Position numbers and translations under genes: made by a program. Positions 23,691 through 36,306 of a DNA stretch of 64,000 bases are shown piece after piece. Source of the stretch: Agrocybe praecox (lineage: Eukaryota; Basidiomycota; Agaricomycetes; Agaricales; Agrocybaceae); the NCBI GenBank assembly GCA_964017145.1, contig OZ024846.1, forward strand, positions 1,178,001 through 1,242,000, read 5' to 3'. Numbering within the stretch: position 1 is the stretch's first letter; each line of letters begins with the position of its first letter. The notes under the pieces were generated by a model, which was not told where the DNA came from, did no database searches, and saw only the letters and a list, made by a program, of their open reading frames with translations.

Positions 23691-24363
23691 TAAGCTCCGC
23701 TCGGTGGGATCTTGCCACTAACCAGGCGGAAGCGCATCCTGTAAGACGATAATAAGTTTGAAATTTCACGCCACTCACTTGTGCCAAAAATAAAGGTGCG
23801 CGGCAATGACAATAATTTAAGCGGGTATGGGGGTCAATCTGTACCGAAATTAAATCGCACCACACAACTTTATTTCGGCCCCTTTCGCACAAATTGAGGA
23901 CAAGTTGAAGCTTGTAAATTCTACGTCCCCACGATGTGCGCGAAAAGAAAAGTTGCGCAATTCACCCGAAATTGCGTAACTTAGATTTAATCCGTACAAC
24001 TTTTATGGTTCAAGTTAGGTGATGTGCGTTGGATAATATTTGGTCCAGCGCGCACTTTTTCACAACCTTAGAGGTGTAAAGAAAGGAAACTGTGACTTTC
24101 AGCTTCAATATTTCAATCTCCGCTCGGAGGTGCCCAAATTCATCATCGACCATCCCGCTCATACATTCCTTTCTCATGAATATCATAATAAGTAGTGTGT
24201 ATGACGAAAGACTAGGTAGAAATTAAAGAAAGGATAGTTTCGAAAATCAAGAGGCTGAAATTGAGCATTTAATTTTTAAGCACTGCTGGGCGCTAGCGCT
24301 TAAAATTATTGATCATTAGTCAAAAAATAACTAGACAAGAGAGAGACGTATTAGGTCACATCA
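23691..24363. other. Spacer 3' of the intact AP-3 beta gene (unit D)
   Basis: Unit-shared non-coding spacer, downstream of the AP-3 beta stop codon. It probably carries its 3' UTR. Nothing else recognised. Confidence 0.5.
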
Positions 24364-27300
24364 TCACGAAATCAACCTCCGCTTAATATCCTCTCTTTCA
24401 TTCCCCCTCCCATCGTCTTCATCTTCTTCGTCTCCACTCTCCTCTTCGTCTCCCTCCTCCTCCCCGCTACCATCTTCATCCTCCTCCCCACTATCCTCCT
24501 CATCGCCTTCTTCCTCACTCCCCTCTTCCCCATCGTCTTCCTCTTCGCCTCCCTCCTCCTCCTCCTCATCCTCGGCATAAAACGAATCCAAATCCTTAAA
24601 CTTTCCCTTTTCCCCACTCCCACTCCCACTCCCACTCCCAGGAGTAACCGTCCCCGGTCCCGTAGGGGTAAGCACCACAGGCGTATGCACTGCCGAGCCT
24701 CGCGTCGAGCCTCCACTGCCACCGCCAAATCCCATCATCGACTTGCCGTTCCCGCCGCTAGACGACGACGACGAAGGACCAAATGCCGTAGCGTTGGTAA
24801 CAGATGATAGAGCAGGCTTAGAGTCATACTCGCTATCCCTCAACGAGCTCTCTACTCCCCTTTCCAGCCAATCAGGCAGGACTTCGTCGTCCGTGCGGGT
24901 GTTTCTCCCCGTTGTGCGTGCCATGGTGCCTAGGAGGACTTTTTCGTCGTCTGCAGGGAGGATAACGAGTGAGCGGATGGATAAGTTTATATATCGAGGA
25001 GAAAGGAAGGGAAATAAGCAAAAATTACCTAAATACCCCATCCCCTCATCCCCAACTCCCTCCTTCCCCTCGAACAGAACCAGCTTGACCTGTTCGCGTC
25101 GGAGAACGACGCCGGGCCTCTCTTCCGTTCTTCTCGCTGCCTCTGTCCACGTCGCATCGTCGTATACGCTCCCTGACGCGCTTGGCCCAAAGCTAGCACC
25201 GCCATCACCACCAACGCCCCCACCAAGCCCGCCAACCAAACCACCCACCATCCTCCCTCGATCGCGCACGTCCCAATCCGAATCGTACCGTGCCTGGCTG
25301 AGCACGTAGACACACAAGAGGCTTATACGCTTCGTCCAATTCCCGTTTCCGTCCTCGTTCCCATTTCCATTCGTTGTCACTGCCGCCCCAGGCGCCAAAG
25401 CCAACACGTACACCTTCGCAGCAAGCGTGACGATCTGCAGCTTGACGAGCTTATCCTCCTTCGCGAACGTTTTCGCCAACTTGCGGAGGACGTCTGGGGC
25501 CCATGGTGATATTGTCGTCGTCGTGCTAACATTCCCATTGAACTCTGGAGCACTAGACCCTGACCCAGCATACTGCCCCACGAGCCAAACCACACACGCA
25601 CGCGCCTGGGCATGCTTGATGTCGTCTATCCGGCGTGCGAGGTGCGCGATGATCGAGAGTGGGGATTGGGTACCCGCACCACTACCCATGTTCGTCGTGC
25701 CAGATAACTGCGTCTGTACGAGATACTTGAGCACCATGACTGCGTGGCTTACGACCGTGTCTAATTATAAGGATGTGCGTTAGTTTATTTATTCGTATAT
25801 GCGTGGATGCGTGGGTGAAGGGTGAATGAAAGATGAATGGAGAAATGAAGAAACGGATTAATGGATAGGAAAAAACCAACGCACCATACCGACTCCTAAT
25901 CATCCCCATCAACGCGCTCAAGCACTGTGTCATGGCCTCTGGGATCCGCGTCGCCAATTTCCCGATGGCATGTATCGCTTCGCCAACGACGCTATCGTCT
26001 ATGTCGTCGGCGTAGTCCTAAAAAAAAAATTCAAAATAATGTATTATTGAAAACGAAAAAAAATTCTCACAACAAACTCCCTCAAGATCCCCGCCCAACT
26101 ATCAACCGTAACGACACCCAACAACAAGCGGATCTTATCCTTCTTCACGGGGACCCAATCGTCCGAGCGGGCGAGGAAGCGAGTGTAGTGCGGTGCGAAG
26201 AGGGTCTAGATGATAAAATAGTCAATATATGAATAAACAAAATACCACGAAAACGAGAATATTGACTCACCGTACCCCCACTCCTCCTAATAACCAACAA
26301 AATATCAACCAACACGACCCTCTCCACTTCTCTCGACGTGGTCAGCAGCCTCATGAGTGGACCCACAAAATGCATCCAGTAGGAGGGTGGGCCGGCGTAG
26401 AAGAGAACGCGGGTCGCTGCGAGGATTACCTGTAGGATAGCATTTTCAGTACGAACCAATGGATAAAAAAAAACATATAAAAAAAAATAAACGCTCACAG
26501 CAGGATTCCGACTCTGAAATACCGGCAAGACCGAATCCAACAACATCTTGACATCTTTATCTAATTCACCCTCTTCGACATTTTCCTTCTCGTCCCCACC
26601 CCCATCTGCACGCACACGCACACCCCACACAGGCCTGGGACACATAACCCTGACGTAACGCAACAGCAGCCCCATCCAGAGGACTTGTCCCCACTCGTCA
26701 ATGTCGATGAGCATGCGGCATATTCGCCGGAAGTGTGGGTGGAGGAGGTCCAGTTTGCCTGGGGGGAAGGTGTCAGTAAGGAAAGGAAAGGAAGAGAAGA
26801 GAACTTTCAGAGAAGGGGGACGTACCAGTGCCAGAGGATGTAGTACTCAGGGTGGAGGAAGGCGGGCAAATAGCTTGGAAAGCTACAGCGACGGCGCCGA
26901 GTGCTAGCGGGGATTTCTCAGCCAACAAGTGGTTCGTTATGATCTTGATTAAAGCTGGGTGGTGTGCAGAGTCTAATCTAGAGACACGAACGAACGCAGG
27001 GTGAGTACATGGACGAAGCATAGAATCGAACCGGAACACATACGCAAAACATTTCGGTACTGCCAACCCCGCTGCTTTCCTAACATACGCGCTCGGATCT
27101 CTAGCACACTTCTCCACCCCAAGCACGACGATACTGCCCACCACCGGCACCCTCTCGCCCATCCCACTCAACACCCTCAGTGCCATCGCGCGTATCAGCG
27201 GATTCGCATCTGCCAAATCCCGCTGAAAAGTGTTGATGGAAAGCAGCGCCAGATCGGGCTCGTACGACGCATAGTGCAAGAGGTAGATGTACACGAGCTT

Positions 27301-27633
27301 GCGCACTTGGAGGTTGGGAGATGCGACGTTTTTGACGACGGAGGCAAAGTAGGTTGATACGTTGCGGTTTTTGGAAATGAGCCCAACCAAGCGCCTCATC
27401 GCGTCCAGCTTTTCGCGATCGCTGCTCCCATCGAGCTGCTTTTTCAACTGCGCCTGCGTCTTCTCGTCTAGTCCAACTCCTCCATCCCCGATGGCTCCTG
27501 TGCCAGAGGAGGAAGGCAGCACCCCGAGCCCGAGTTCGCGTGTGTGTTCTGAAATCGTCTCTTGCAGACGCATGCCGAAGCGTGTGGCATTTTCGGAGAG
27601 GGATGCCAGGTATGGGTTCGTGGACATTGCCAT
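24364..27633 (-). CDS. APL6: AP-3 complex subunit beta (adaptin), intact copy
   Basis: Large subunit of the AP-3 adaptor, which sorts cargo from Golgi/endosomes to the vacuole. Exons: 27633-27044, 26977-26826, 26758-26499, 26429-26271, 26205-26071, 26017-25885, 25760-25029, 24950-24364. They total 2748 nt and encode 915 aa, with seven GT-AG introns of 53-124 nt and all phases consistent. Family marks in order: EKLDAMRRLVGLISKNRNVS and FASVVKNVASPNLQVRKLVY (about residues 75-120), YEPDLALLSINTFQRDLADA, LIRAMALRVLSGM, then RRICRMLIDIDEWGQV, SREVERVVLVDILLVIRR, WVPVKKDKIRLLLGV, APDVLRKLAKTFAKEDKLVK, and LSQARYDSDWDVRDRGRM. After DDEKVLLGTMA comes a Gly/Ser stretch and a Glu/Asp/Ser-rich tail ending EREDIKRRLIS. 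There is no C-terminal ear beyond the acidic hinge. Of three copies in the array this alone is unbroken, so it probably supplies the function, unless another copy lies outside the window. Confidence 0.92.
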
Positions 27634-27884
27634 GGTATGTGGGAGTGTGGTAGCGTATGTCGGCTCCGTTCGTTCAATTCGTTATTGCGGATATCCTATC
27701 CAAAAAATAAAGCGTTGATAATCATAATTATGACTTTTCCACATGATACATACTATACGCCTCTAATCCATATAATCCAGCCGAAATCAAAGTTGAAAGA
27801 AAGAAAAAAAGGGGAGTGTAACGATGATGATGATGACGGTCCGAGTCCAAAAAGCTACCTGATCGCCTATTTGCGTGACGTGAT

Positions 27885-28895
27885 TTGTTGATCACGTCGC
27901 TACATCATCGGAGATTGAATATCAAATGTTGATTTTTATTTAAATTCCTCTTTCTTTCTTTTCCCGTCGCTCCCCCCTGGTTCTGACCGAAGTATCTAAC
28001 CCGCTCCCGCTCTGCATCTACCAACACCGCCGTTTGCGCATTTCGAACATCGCTCGGTGCGGAGACTTGCTTCTGCATTGGTATTCCCCATCTGCTCGCT
28101 CCTCTTTATTTCTCGCTTTTTATCCTCCAAGGACCCTTCTCTCACGCGCATTCGCTGGCTCAGTCTTATGATCGTTCGTCTAATCAAGTCAGGCTGTCTT
28201 CTCAAACCGTCTAGTTATGGATGACGCCGGCTCGCATAAAGACGAGCCTTCGTTGCCATTTACAGCGCTTATGCGTTTCGTTCTCTAGTGCTCAGCGTTA
28301 GTCCTCTTTATCATCCGTTCTTGTTTCATATTTTTCATTTGGCCTTGCCTCTCCCCCGCCTTTCTAGTCCCACACATATCCAACACTAGCGCCCAACGCC
28401 ATTCAGTTGCGCATGCGCGCTGCTCTACAATCCGTGCATTGCTCGCCTTGACTACTACTTCTCTGCACCTTGCAGAAAGTCATACCAGGGAAGCTCAGTC
28501 ACCCGATAAACACGACAGCTCATGCGCGTCTCTTGGATTGGGCGTTTCTTTTATTATTTCTCTGTCCTGTTTCTTGTTTTCTTTCTTTTCCTCGGCGGCC
28601 TCAGCCCCCCCACCTTACTGTTTTCGTGATTTTTGACGCATATATCCACCTTGCTATGTCCACCAGCCGTGCTGTTCTAGGCTGTATCATACCGTCTCCG
28701 TTGACGAAGTAATTGACTGGCGAGGGGCGCGGTCATCTCCTTGAAGGAGAAGAAATAATGCGCATTTATTTTGTTTTCGTTGTGAAAGATTGTTGTAATA
28801 CTGAGCTCAGAGACGGCCTCCCTCCTGAACAAGTTCAAGCATCCCGAATCCCTGCTTTATCCGTAGTACTTCATACCCTTCCTATTGTAATGTAA
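27885..28895 (+). repeat. Unit tail repeat (unit D)
   Basis: Lies divergently upstream of the AP-3 beta start, so it may include that gene's promoter. It contains the GTGATTTGTTGATCACGTC landmark near 27882 and a candidate secreted-peptide frame at 28439-28636 (MLALTTTSLHLAESHTREAQ). Confidence 0.55.
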
Positions 28896-28969
28896 TTTTC
28901 ATGTAGTATACGTACCATCCGTCAGAACTTCATGGCCCTGAGACGAGCACATCTCGTTAACGTTCCAGT

Positions 28970-29110
28970 CGGCGTGATTAGTCGGTCGATTAGTTGGTTT
29001 ATTAGTCGGAATAGTCGGATAGCCTAGTCGGAATAGTCGACCTGTCACCAGACTAATCCGACTAATGTCGTCACTAAATAGACTAAGATGATGATGATGA
29101 AAGACGGACC
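28970..29110. repeat. TTAGTCGG inverted repeat (unit D)
   Basis: Several TTAGTCGG-type motifs (GATTAGTCGGTCGATTAG, TTTATTAGTCGGAATAGTCG) face CAGACTAATCCGACTAATG, followed by GATGATGATGATG. The second hairpin found in units C, E and G is missing here. Confidence 0.6.
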
Positions 29111-29530
29111 GCATTACCGTGCGCTGCGCTTTCAGACTTGAGTCGTTCGCTCAGCTCTCTATATTAGCACGCTATTGTATGTATATCGTGTAAAGAGCGT
29201 GTAGAGTTGAGTCTTTAACGAGTTGTAAACATATTTGATGCAACTATACTTGAATATTGGAATGAGCCGACGTGTCTGACCGACTCTAACATAGAAGATT
29301 CAAACTCTGACTGTCTCTCTCCGATTATCTTATCTTATCAATCTAAACATATAAAATTCATCAAAGTTGAGTCGATTATGACTCGAGAACATGGGCTGAC
29401 GGGAGTAAATATAATAGGATTGAAACATAAGGACCGTGGTCGACACCGAGGCAAGGAAGAAGCTATGGGTAATACCAAATCTGAGAAAAAAAAGCCCATA
29501 ACTAAGGGTATATCCCGTACCGTATATATT

Positions 29531-30819
29531 TTAGACTTCTTCAGTAGTACTTCGGATGTTTGTGGCATCAAGAGGTACTTCTTGAATTTCAGAGCCGTTG
29601 TGACCTTGAGGAGCGGCTGCAAAGGCACCAACGACAATATCACTTGGTTCAGCGATCATGTGGGTTGAGAACTCCTCGGTTGAATTCTTCTTTCTCAATT
29701 CGAGACGGACAACCAGGAGGGTCGGTGCAAATGCCTATTAGATTGATTCAAGGTGATCAGAGAGGCTCTGCATGGTGATTCATAATCCACTTACGGTTGT
29801 GATAACCATGACCAAATTAGTATATGTTTGAGCATTGACGGAAGGTGCGTCAGACGCCGAAAGCACGACGCTACTATCAGCGAACGTAGAAATTGCGACC
29901 ATCAATATTGAGCAGGAGTATAGGGCTGAGGACTCTATCATTATTTCAAAGATTTCCATGTATTTTCTTCGGGCCTTGCGGTTGATTATTTTTGAGGAAT
30001 AGATTTTGATGCCAATTGCAAGTGACACAATTATACTCGTTGCAGCTCCCACACACTGGCTAGTTCCATACAGGATGTTGTACTGCTGCCCAAATTGAGA
30101 TGTTTGATAGCGCAGTGGGCCTAGGTAAAGGAGAAATTCATGACATTTGTGGTAGCCATGATCACTGTAAAACTATATTAATGCACAATTTGGAATCCAC
30201 AGTGACACTGAAACTACCAATTTCAACAATATAAAGACCCAGAAATGCAAGTGTGATGTATTTCCGTTGACGAAAAAGGTGCCAGGAACGCCATATCTGA
30301 ATTTCTTGTCAGAAAGATGAAGTAATCCAGTTCATACAATATTTACCAACAAACCATCCGCAAGGACTTGGCCCAATCCCGAAAATATTAAGTTTGTGAC
30401 ACTTATGGCGGGAAAGAGTGGGCTAGACGTGGTCAATTGATAGATATCATATCTAGTGTTAGCCTCTCCTCCCGCAAACGTAGCCACATAAATCCATTCC
30501 ATGATAAGAATTCCAACAGTGCAACCAAACAGTCCTGCAAGAACACCAGTAACCACTCGTCGAGTTGGCTCGGACCTGCGTGCTGGAAATTTATTAGCAT
30601 TTCATGCCTTCCTTATGCAGCATGCACCCACAATAGATTCGAAAGGTGATAAAAAAAAACCCAATGTATGCTCCTATAAATAGTTGTTCAGCTACGTTAC
30701 GTTCCGTAAAGGCGGTGCGTACCTCCAAGAAATTCTAACATCAATGTCGCGTTCAAGTTACCGCTGATAATGGACCTTAGAAATGATATAGGGTAGATGG
30801 CATTGCCCTGGGAAGACAT
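29531..30819 (-). pseudogene. Seven-helix membrane protein, array copy 5 (unit E), frameshifted
   Basis: Exon positions match the other copies: 30819-30723, 30673-30632, 30582-30347, 30296-30218, 30164-29795, 29734-29531. Exon 5 is one base short: a run of four T in the other copies (ATGAATTTTCTC) is three here, near 30135. This turns NFLLYLG into a frame that meets TAG within five codons. Everything else, including the exon 6 tail ending TTEEV, is well preserved, so the break looks recent. The exon 3 loop (TSSPLFPAISVTNLIFSG) is again unlike other copies. Confidence 0.85.
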
Positions 30820-31294
30820 AATGAAATCTGGGACTGGGATACCCAAAGTCATGTAGTCGCTGTCTTTAAGTACTATTACGAGCGTCTATTCTGAGGGCTT
30901 GAATCAAGCTGTCGTGGTACACTAACATCTATGTTGCGGAGCGAGCCATCTGACATTCAAATTGCTTTGATCGCAGAAATACACCCTTCAATGGATACAT
31001 CACCACGAGCACAGTGACTTAGAACACGCCATTTCCAATAGTTTTAGGTGCCTTACGCTTCGATATCGTGATATTTTTGGCAAGACCTGCCAGGGAGCTT
31101 CTAGATATGCATCTCATATGTTTAATTCCCGGAATCCACAACAATCGAAGCATATACATCTTTGATATTATCTACGCAGGGCACTCATTAACTTGAAACA
31201 AGCACAGCACATCCGAAGGGGTGGAGGCGGTATATACGTTCCTCGAACAAGATGTCCAAAGAGGTGATCAAATTTGTTTATGTCCATGTCTATG
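30820..31294. other. Upstream region of copy 5
   Basis: Unit-shared flank with about one degenerate minisatellite unit near 30880. No gene seen. Confidence 0.5.
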
Positions 31295-31690
31295 CTATAC
31301 CAGGGCACCCGTGTTGTCCATCGCGTTCAAAAAGCTGTACTTGGGGTCTCGGTACATGCAGATAGCCCGATTATGCTCGAGGTGAGTTCGATACGAGAGA
31401 CTCCTTGCGGCAACGGTACATAAGAATATAAAGTGGAATGTTTGAGGCGGGATAGCGGCGAAATAAGTTGGCATCCCATCGTAGGTTGTACAGTTACATT
31501 TACTAGGAAGAAACGGGGATTTAGCGAGGATCTTCACCCTGACGTGTGCTTGCGCGCCGTGCCAATACCGCTGTCCATCTGTCTTATCTTTGCGAGTCCC
31601 GATCAGACTTGTGGAAGTGGAAACGTAAATTATGTTTCCACTTTCCACTCGGTGATTGTTCGGCCTCTCGGACATGTATTTTTTCTTCAC
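31295..31690 (-). CDS. Conserved hypothetical ORF of the array (unit E copy)
   Basis: 131-codon frame beginning MKKKYMSERPNNHRVESG and including YWHGAQAHVRVKILAK, SKCNCTTYDGMPTYFAAIPP and YRTHLEHNRAICMYRDPKYS. It parallels the frame at 1793-2176 with mostly conservative substitutions and no stop. Function not recognised and there are no membrane segments. The two intact copies are in units where the neighbouring gene cluster is otherwise decayed. Coding status is uncertain. Confidence 0.35.
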   Translation of the reverse strand: MKKKYMSERPNNHRVESGNIIYVSTSTSLIGTRKDKTDGQRYWHGAQAHVRVKILAKSPFLPSKCNCTTYDGMPTYFAAIPPQTFHFIFLCTVAARSLSYRTHLEHNRAICMYRDPKYSFLNAMDNTGALV

Positions 31691-31901
31691 CGTCCAGTGG
31701 CAACCGTATCTTCACACTAATTCCTCCTCTATAATGGCAGACCCATGTTTAAGCTCCGCTCGGTGCAATCTTGCCACTACCCAGGCGCGTGTTGGGACGT
31801 GTCGGCCTTTAATGCCACATATCTATCACTGATATGTAAAACACTTATAAGCCTACTTATAAGCATGATATCAATCAGTTCCAGATTGCATGGTTGAAAT
31901 C

Positions 31902-31955
31902 AAAAATGCTGCATGCGGAGCTCAATATACTTTGAGCTCCGCATGCGGCATTTTT
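31902..31955. repeat. Near-perfect 24-bp hairpin (unit E)
   Basis: Left arm 31902-31925 and right arm 31932-31955 are reverse complements at 23 of 24 positions around a 6-nt loop (TATACT). The arms contain GCATGCGGAGCTC. It sits in a stretch of about 300 bp found only in unit E, next to CTTATAAGC motifs. It could act as a bidirectional terminator-like or cruciform structure, or be the core of an insertion. Confidence 0.8.
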
Positions 31956-32269
31956 ACTTATAAAGACATTCTTGTGATACACTGGTTGTTGGAGAGCTCA
32001 TTTCTGTAAGCCGCTTGCTGCACATCAATAGAACAAGGAAATATGTTGGAAGGGATGGGGGGACGTTGCTATTGCGTATGCAAGTGAAAGGAAGTCGACG
32101 CGACGCGCCGTGCGCGTATGACCGGCTGGACTATGCCGACGAACGGCAGCTCGGGGTCCACCGACCTCAATGTTTTCCACCAGCGGATTTCCACCTGTCG
32201 GTTTTGCCACTGGAGTTTTCCGCTATGCATGTTGCAGGTTCCCACTTTCACAGGTTTAGTATATATTCT

Positions 32270-33675
32270 TTGTCTTTGGTAGCAGCCGATTTGAATTTCC
32301 TCGAATTCGGGGAGCGTCGAAAGTGTTCAAAGTTCTTTGTGACAATCCGTGCGCGTGACTCCACAAACCAGACGTTTCTAACCTCGGCCATCAATCTATT
32401 GGTCATACTCCTCATCGTACAAATCCACGAACCCACGAACCAGCGCCAGCACGAGCACATCAACACACGCCCTCTTCCGCTCAAGTCACCCCCTTCGCGA
32501 AGAACAAATCGCCCCTCCTCGCGCATGCTCAAGCTGGTATCAGTATCACCATTCCCCGCATTAATGCCGATGTGGCACAGAGGCGCGTGAGGAAGGACTC
32601 GGGTTCTGTCCAATGGAATGGGAACGAGAACGGGAACGGGAACCTGGGCAGGTTGAGCGGATTGAGCGCTACGAGACCGGGACTGGGACCTATTGCTATT
32701 CCCATTCGGATTCCCGTCGTCGCGAATCGGAGGGAGAGGATGACGCAGGAGAGGGAGAGGATGTCGACGCCTTTGTCCGCTGCTGCCGCTCAACATGTCT
32801 TGCCTCCATCGCAATTGCTATCGATTGTTGTTGTCCCAGAGGCGCAGGCGCATCCACAGGTTCAAGTGCGCACGCGGACGGGAATACCGATATATCAACG
32901 AGCTTCCTTCCTCCTTTGCTTTTGCTCTTTATTCCAACCTTTTCTTCTTACGCTCACAAGCACCTACCTCTCTCTTTGGTCATCCACGATACGGCGCACG
33001 ACGCGCGGCACGGTACCGCGGACGCGGACAACCTCGAATCGTTTGGACAGGACAGGACACGATAGGATAGGATAGGACCGACCAGGACTTTGATCGCTAT
33101 CGCCATCTTTCTTTTTCTTTTTGTCTGGTGCGTATCCTTGCCGTACGAAGAATCGATATGGATAATCTGATTTTTATCATCTTTCTAGTTGAAAGCACCG
33201 TCATCTTCCCGGGTTTTGTTAACCTCAACCCACCCACCCACACGGACGTTGGGGTTTGCCCAGACAACGTGCTCGACACCATACACCCGTACTTCCACAT
33301 ATGCTACGCATTACCCGCGCACGAGCACGAGCACCACACGCAGCAGAGCCGCGTACAGTCACCGATCCATATCCCTGTTCGTCATCATCTGCAAATGTCA
33401 GCGTACCCCTCATCTGCATCATCATTCTGTCTCCGCGCATAATGGTTCCAATTCCAATTCAACTGTCACCAGCACGAACACGAACCAAATTATGCAAGTC
33501 AGGCTCAAAGTAGAACCTGTCCACAGTTGTTCCTGTTCCTTCTCCCTCCTCATCCTCACCACGCCGAAAAAACACCTCAAGCCAAAAACCAGCACTCAGA
33601 CTCAGAAGAACATCATCCCGTTCCCGAGGAGTTGTCTGGGGAGTGATTCAGAGTCTGAGGAGGGGTGTTCGTCCT
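32270..33675 (+). pseudogene. Type 2 block: degenerate low-complexity gene (unit E)
   Basis: Counterpart of 9862-11510. The clearest single frame is 32572-33075 (RVRKDSGSVQWNGN, LSATRPGLGPIAIPIRIPV, QERERMSTPLSAAAAQHV). A probable intron lies at 33128-33187 (GTGCGTATCC...CTTTCTAG). A downstream segment ends in PRSCLGSDSESEEG, where it is fused abruptly to the tail repeat near 33680. Not recognised. Confidence 0.4.
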
Positions 33676-34000
33676 CCTTTGGCATTTACAGCGCCTATGC
33701 ATTTTCGTTCTCTAGTACTCAGCGTTAGCTCGCTTTACCATCCGTTCTTTTTTCATATTTTCCATTTGGCCTGTCCTCTCCCCCACCTTTCCAGTTTCAA
33801 CCTTATCGCCCAGCGCTATTCACACGCGCATGTACGCTGCTCTATGATCTGTGCATTGCTCATCTTGATTATTACTTCTCCGCACCTTGCAGAAAGTCGT
33901 ACAAAGGAAGCTTAGTCAGTACTTCATACTCTCATTATTGTAATGTGATTTTCATGTATTAAGAAATCGATGTTATTAACTGTGCTCAGAGATATTCGAA
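33676..34000 (+). repeat. Unit tail repeat, shortened (unit E)
   Basis: Only the central third of the tail is present, joined directly to the type 2 block. The secreted-peptide-like frame ends early after LAESRTKEA. Confidence 0.55.
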
Positions 34001-34139
34001 ACGACGCGTCCCCAATGTGCTATCGATAATAGGCAAGTTAGTGGAACCTAAGCTCGCTCTCGCTCAGCTCTGGATTGATACGCGCCACGTCTTGTAGACC
34101 TTTCTATGTGCTATTGGCAGAAAGTTTTGATCGAGAGTA

Positions 34140-34710
34140 ATAGTCGGGCGACGGTGATTGATATCGACTATTTTTATCTTTAAGTCGGTTTAAGGGTCGA
34201 AATGATCAGTTGGGATAGTCTAGTCGATCGGTCGTAATAGTCGACCTGTCACTAGACTAATCCGACTAATGTCGTCACAAAATAGACTAAGATGATGATG
34301 ACGATGAAAGACGGACCGCATCGCCGTATGCTGCGCGCTGAGTCGTTTGCTCAGCTCTACTCATATATTAGCACGCTATATATATGTGTCTGTATCCTCT
34401 ATGTATATCGTGTAAGGAGTGTGTAGAGCTAAGTCCTTAACGAGTTGTATACAGATTTACGGCAACTATACTCGAATTTCTGAATTTTAATAAGTACATG
34501 TTAATCTCGGGCATTTCGGAAGCCAGTCGATGTCTCCTGAGAATAGTCGAGATTAGTCGCCCGACTAATCTCGACTATTCCGCCTAATCTGACTATGTAC
34601 CGCCTAATCTCGACTATAGTCACCTGGCTAATCGTTTATTTTTACCTCTAGTCGGCATCAGCGGTGACTTGACTATTTTTTTAGTCGACGACCGCCTCCG
34701 CCCCTTAGCC
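34140..34710. repeat. Paired TTAGTCGG inverted repeats ending unit E
   Basis: First cluster about 34190-34275, second about 34540-34600 (ATAGTCGAGATTAGTCG facing CGACTAATCTCGACTATT), plus a third partial arm at 34600-34620. Same spacer as in units C and G. Confidence 0.65.
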
Positions 34711-34719
34711 CATGATGAT

Positions 34720-35799
34720 GCATGAGAATCTGTACATAGTTTCCTCGTTCACGAATCATTAGAGCCCCCGATACACGTATGCTGCTGGCTTTAGCGACAG
34801 TCCTGATTGGGATGGGTAAGCGCTATGCAATGCAAGACCATTTGGCATTTGATTTGTTGCTATATACGTACATACTTCCGAGTCATTGAAGAAAAACTGG
34901 AGACAGCTACTGCTGCCAGGCTACGGAGGGGGCCGAAAACAAGTGAACAGTTGATTATATTAATTATCACAACTCGGAGTCAGCGTACATGTGCCTGGCC
35001 ACTGCACAGTGAATTTAATATCAATATCATATGTAGGCGAAATGGAATGATGGTGCCGAAAGCAACACCGCTTGAAAACAAGAAGAAAACAAACTCAAAA
35101 GCAAGAGGATTAAGATATTATTATATACGTGGACCACACCGAGCCTACTTACTTCTCGTAGTTCTCGTTCGTTGGAGGCGAAAGTACTGTTCATCATGCC
35201 GACGACTGGAGCCTCTTCCAGTCGGTTTTGGTTAGTTATGTAGCACTGTCAGTCACAATTGATAGATCTGCTTGAAGGGCTTACTTATGTTCATTTGGAC
35301 AAGTTATACTTGATGCTTACATTCATTAGTATTCAATGGACGAGAGGGATAGGACTTGGGGGTGACGGTCAAGTGTTTATCAATTCCTCGATGATGACAA
35401 TGACGAGGATGATGATTTCTTGAACACCCAACGGGAGCTTCAAGAAACCTCGTGCGTTGAGCCCTCTCTACTATGTAGAGCGTTCGACGACTTGTCCGTG
35501 TGCCTCCTAGTCCCAATTTGAGTTTGAGACCACGCAGCGGCAGAACAAGACGGTCAAATAACGGAGGAGGTCAACGAGGAATTCGACCACAGTGGGATGT
35601 CGCCAGATACAACGAGATTGTGTGCGGGAGGAGCTCAGAGCAAGCTAGATTAGTACGTGACAATGTGCATGTAAGGTCAGACGTCGGTTGTGATAAACAG
35701 CAAGTTTCCAAGAATATATCTTGGAAGGAAATACGGGATTGCCAACCCAAAGAATTAACATGACCGAGAAAGGTGATGGTTTGGAATGAGCCGACGTGT
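34720..35799. repeat. 1-kb junction repeat, E/F copy
   Basis: Matches 41010-42310 with indels (landmarks GATACACGTATGCTGCT, GAACACCCAACGGGAGCTTC, CCAAGAATATATCTTGGAAG). A minus-strand frame (RPRGTRTSRRTLYIVE-like, CSRNHHPRHC, KHLTVTPKS; 35516-35304) is also open at 41797-41513, where it starts upstream of the shared part. Not recognised. The AAGAATATATCTTGG palindrome also occurs near 21068, so parts of this repeat mark three junctions. Confidence 0.5.
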
Positions 35800-36306
35800 C
35801 AACGTAAAGGATTCAGACTCCGACAGTCTCTCAATCTGATTATCTTATTTTATCTATCTAAAGATATAATTCATCAAATTTGAGTCGATTATGATTCGAG
35901 AACGGGGGCTCACGGGAGTAAATATAAGATAGGCATAAAATGAACTGCATATACATGCAGGATAAATATTTCGAGTAGAAGCGAGGCTGAACAAATTCCA
36001 TGTGGCCAGAGTCGGAAGCGGCACTTACTGGCTTTTTTGTCTATGACGTGTTGGCGCGGATTTGTAGAGGTGTTACGGCAAGATCAAGTGCTATAATTAA
36101 ATCAAAGAGAGAAACATGTATTAAATTATGAAAATTCGAGAGAATCTTGCAAAATATATAAGAGATGTTGGCACTGGGGCGATTAAATATGCATGATTGA
36201 AACATATGGGCCATGGACGACGCCGAGGAAAGGAAGAAACTATGGGTAATATCAAATTTGGGAAAAATGGGTTAATAGTGCAGGTATATCCCGTACCGTG
36301 TATATT

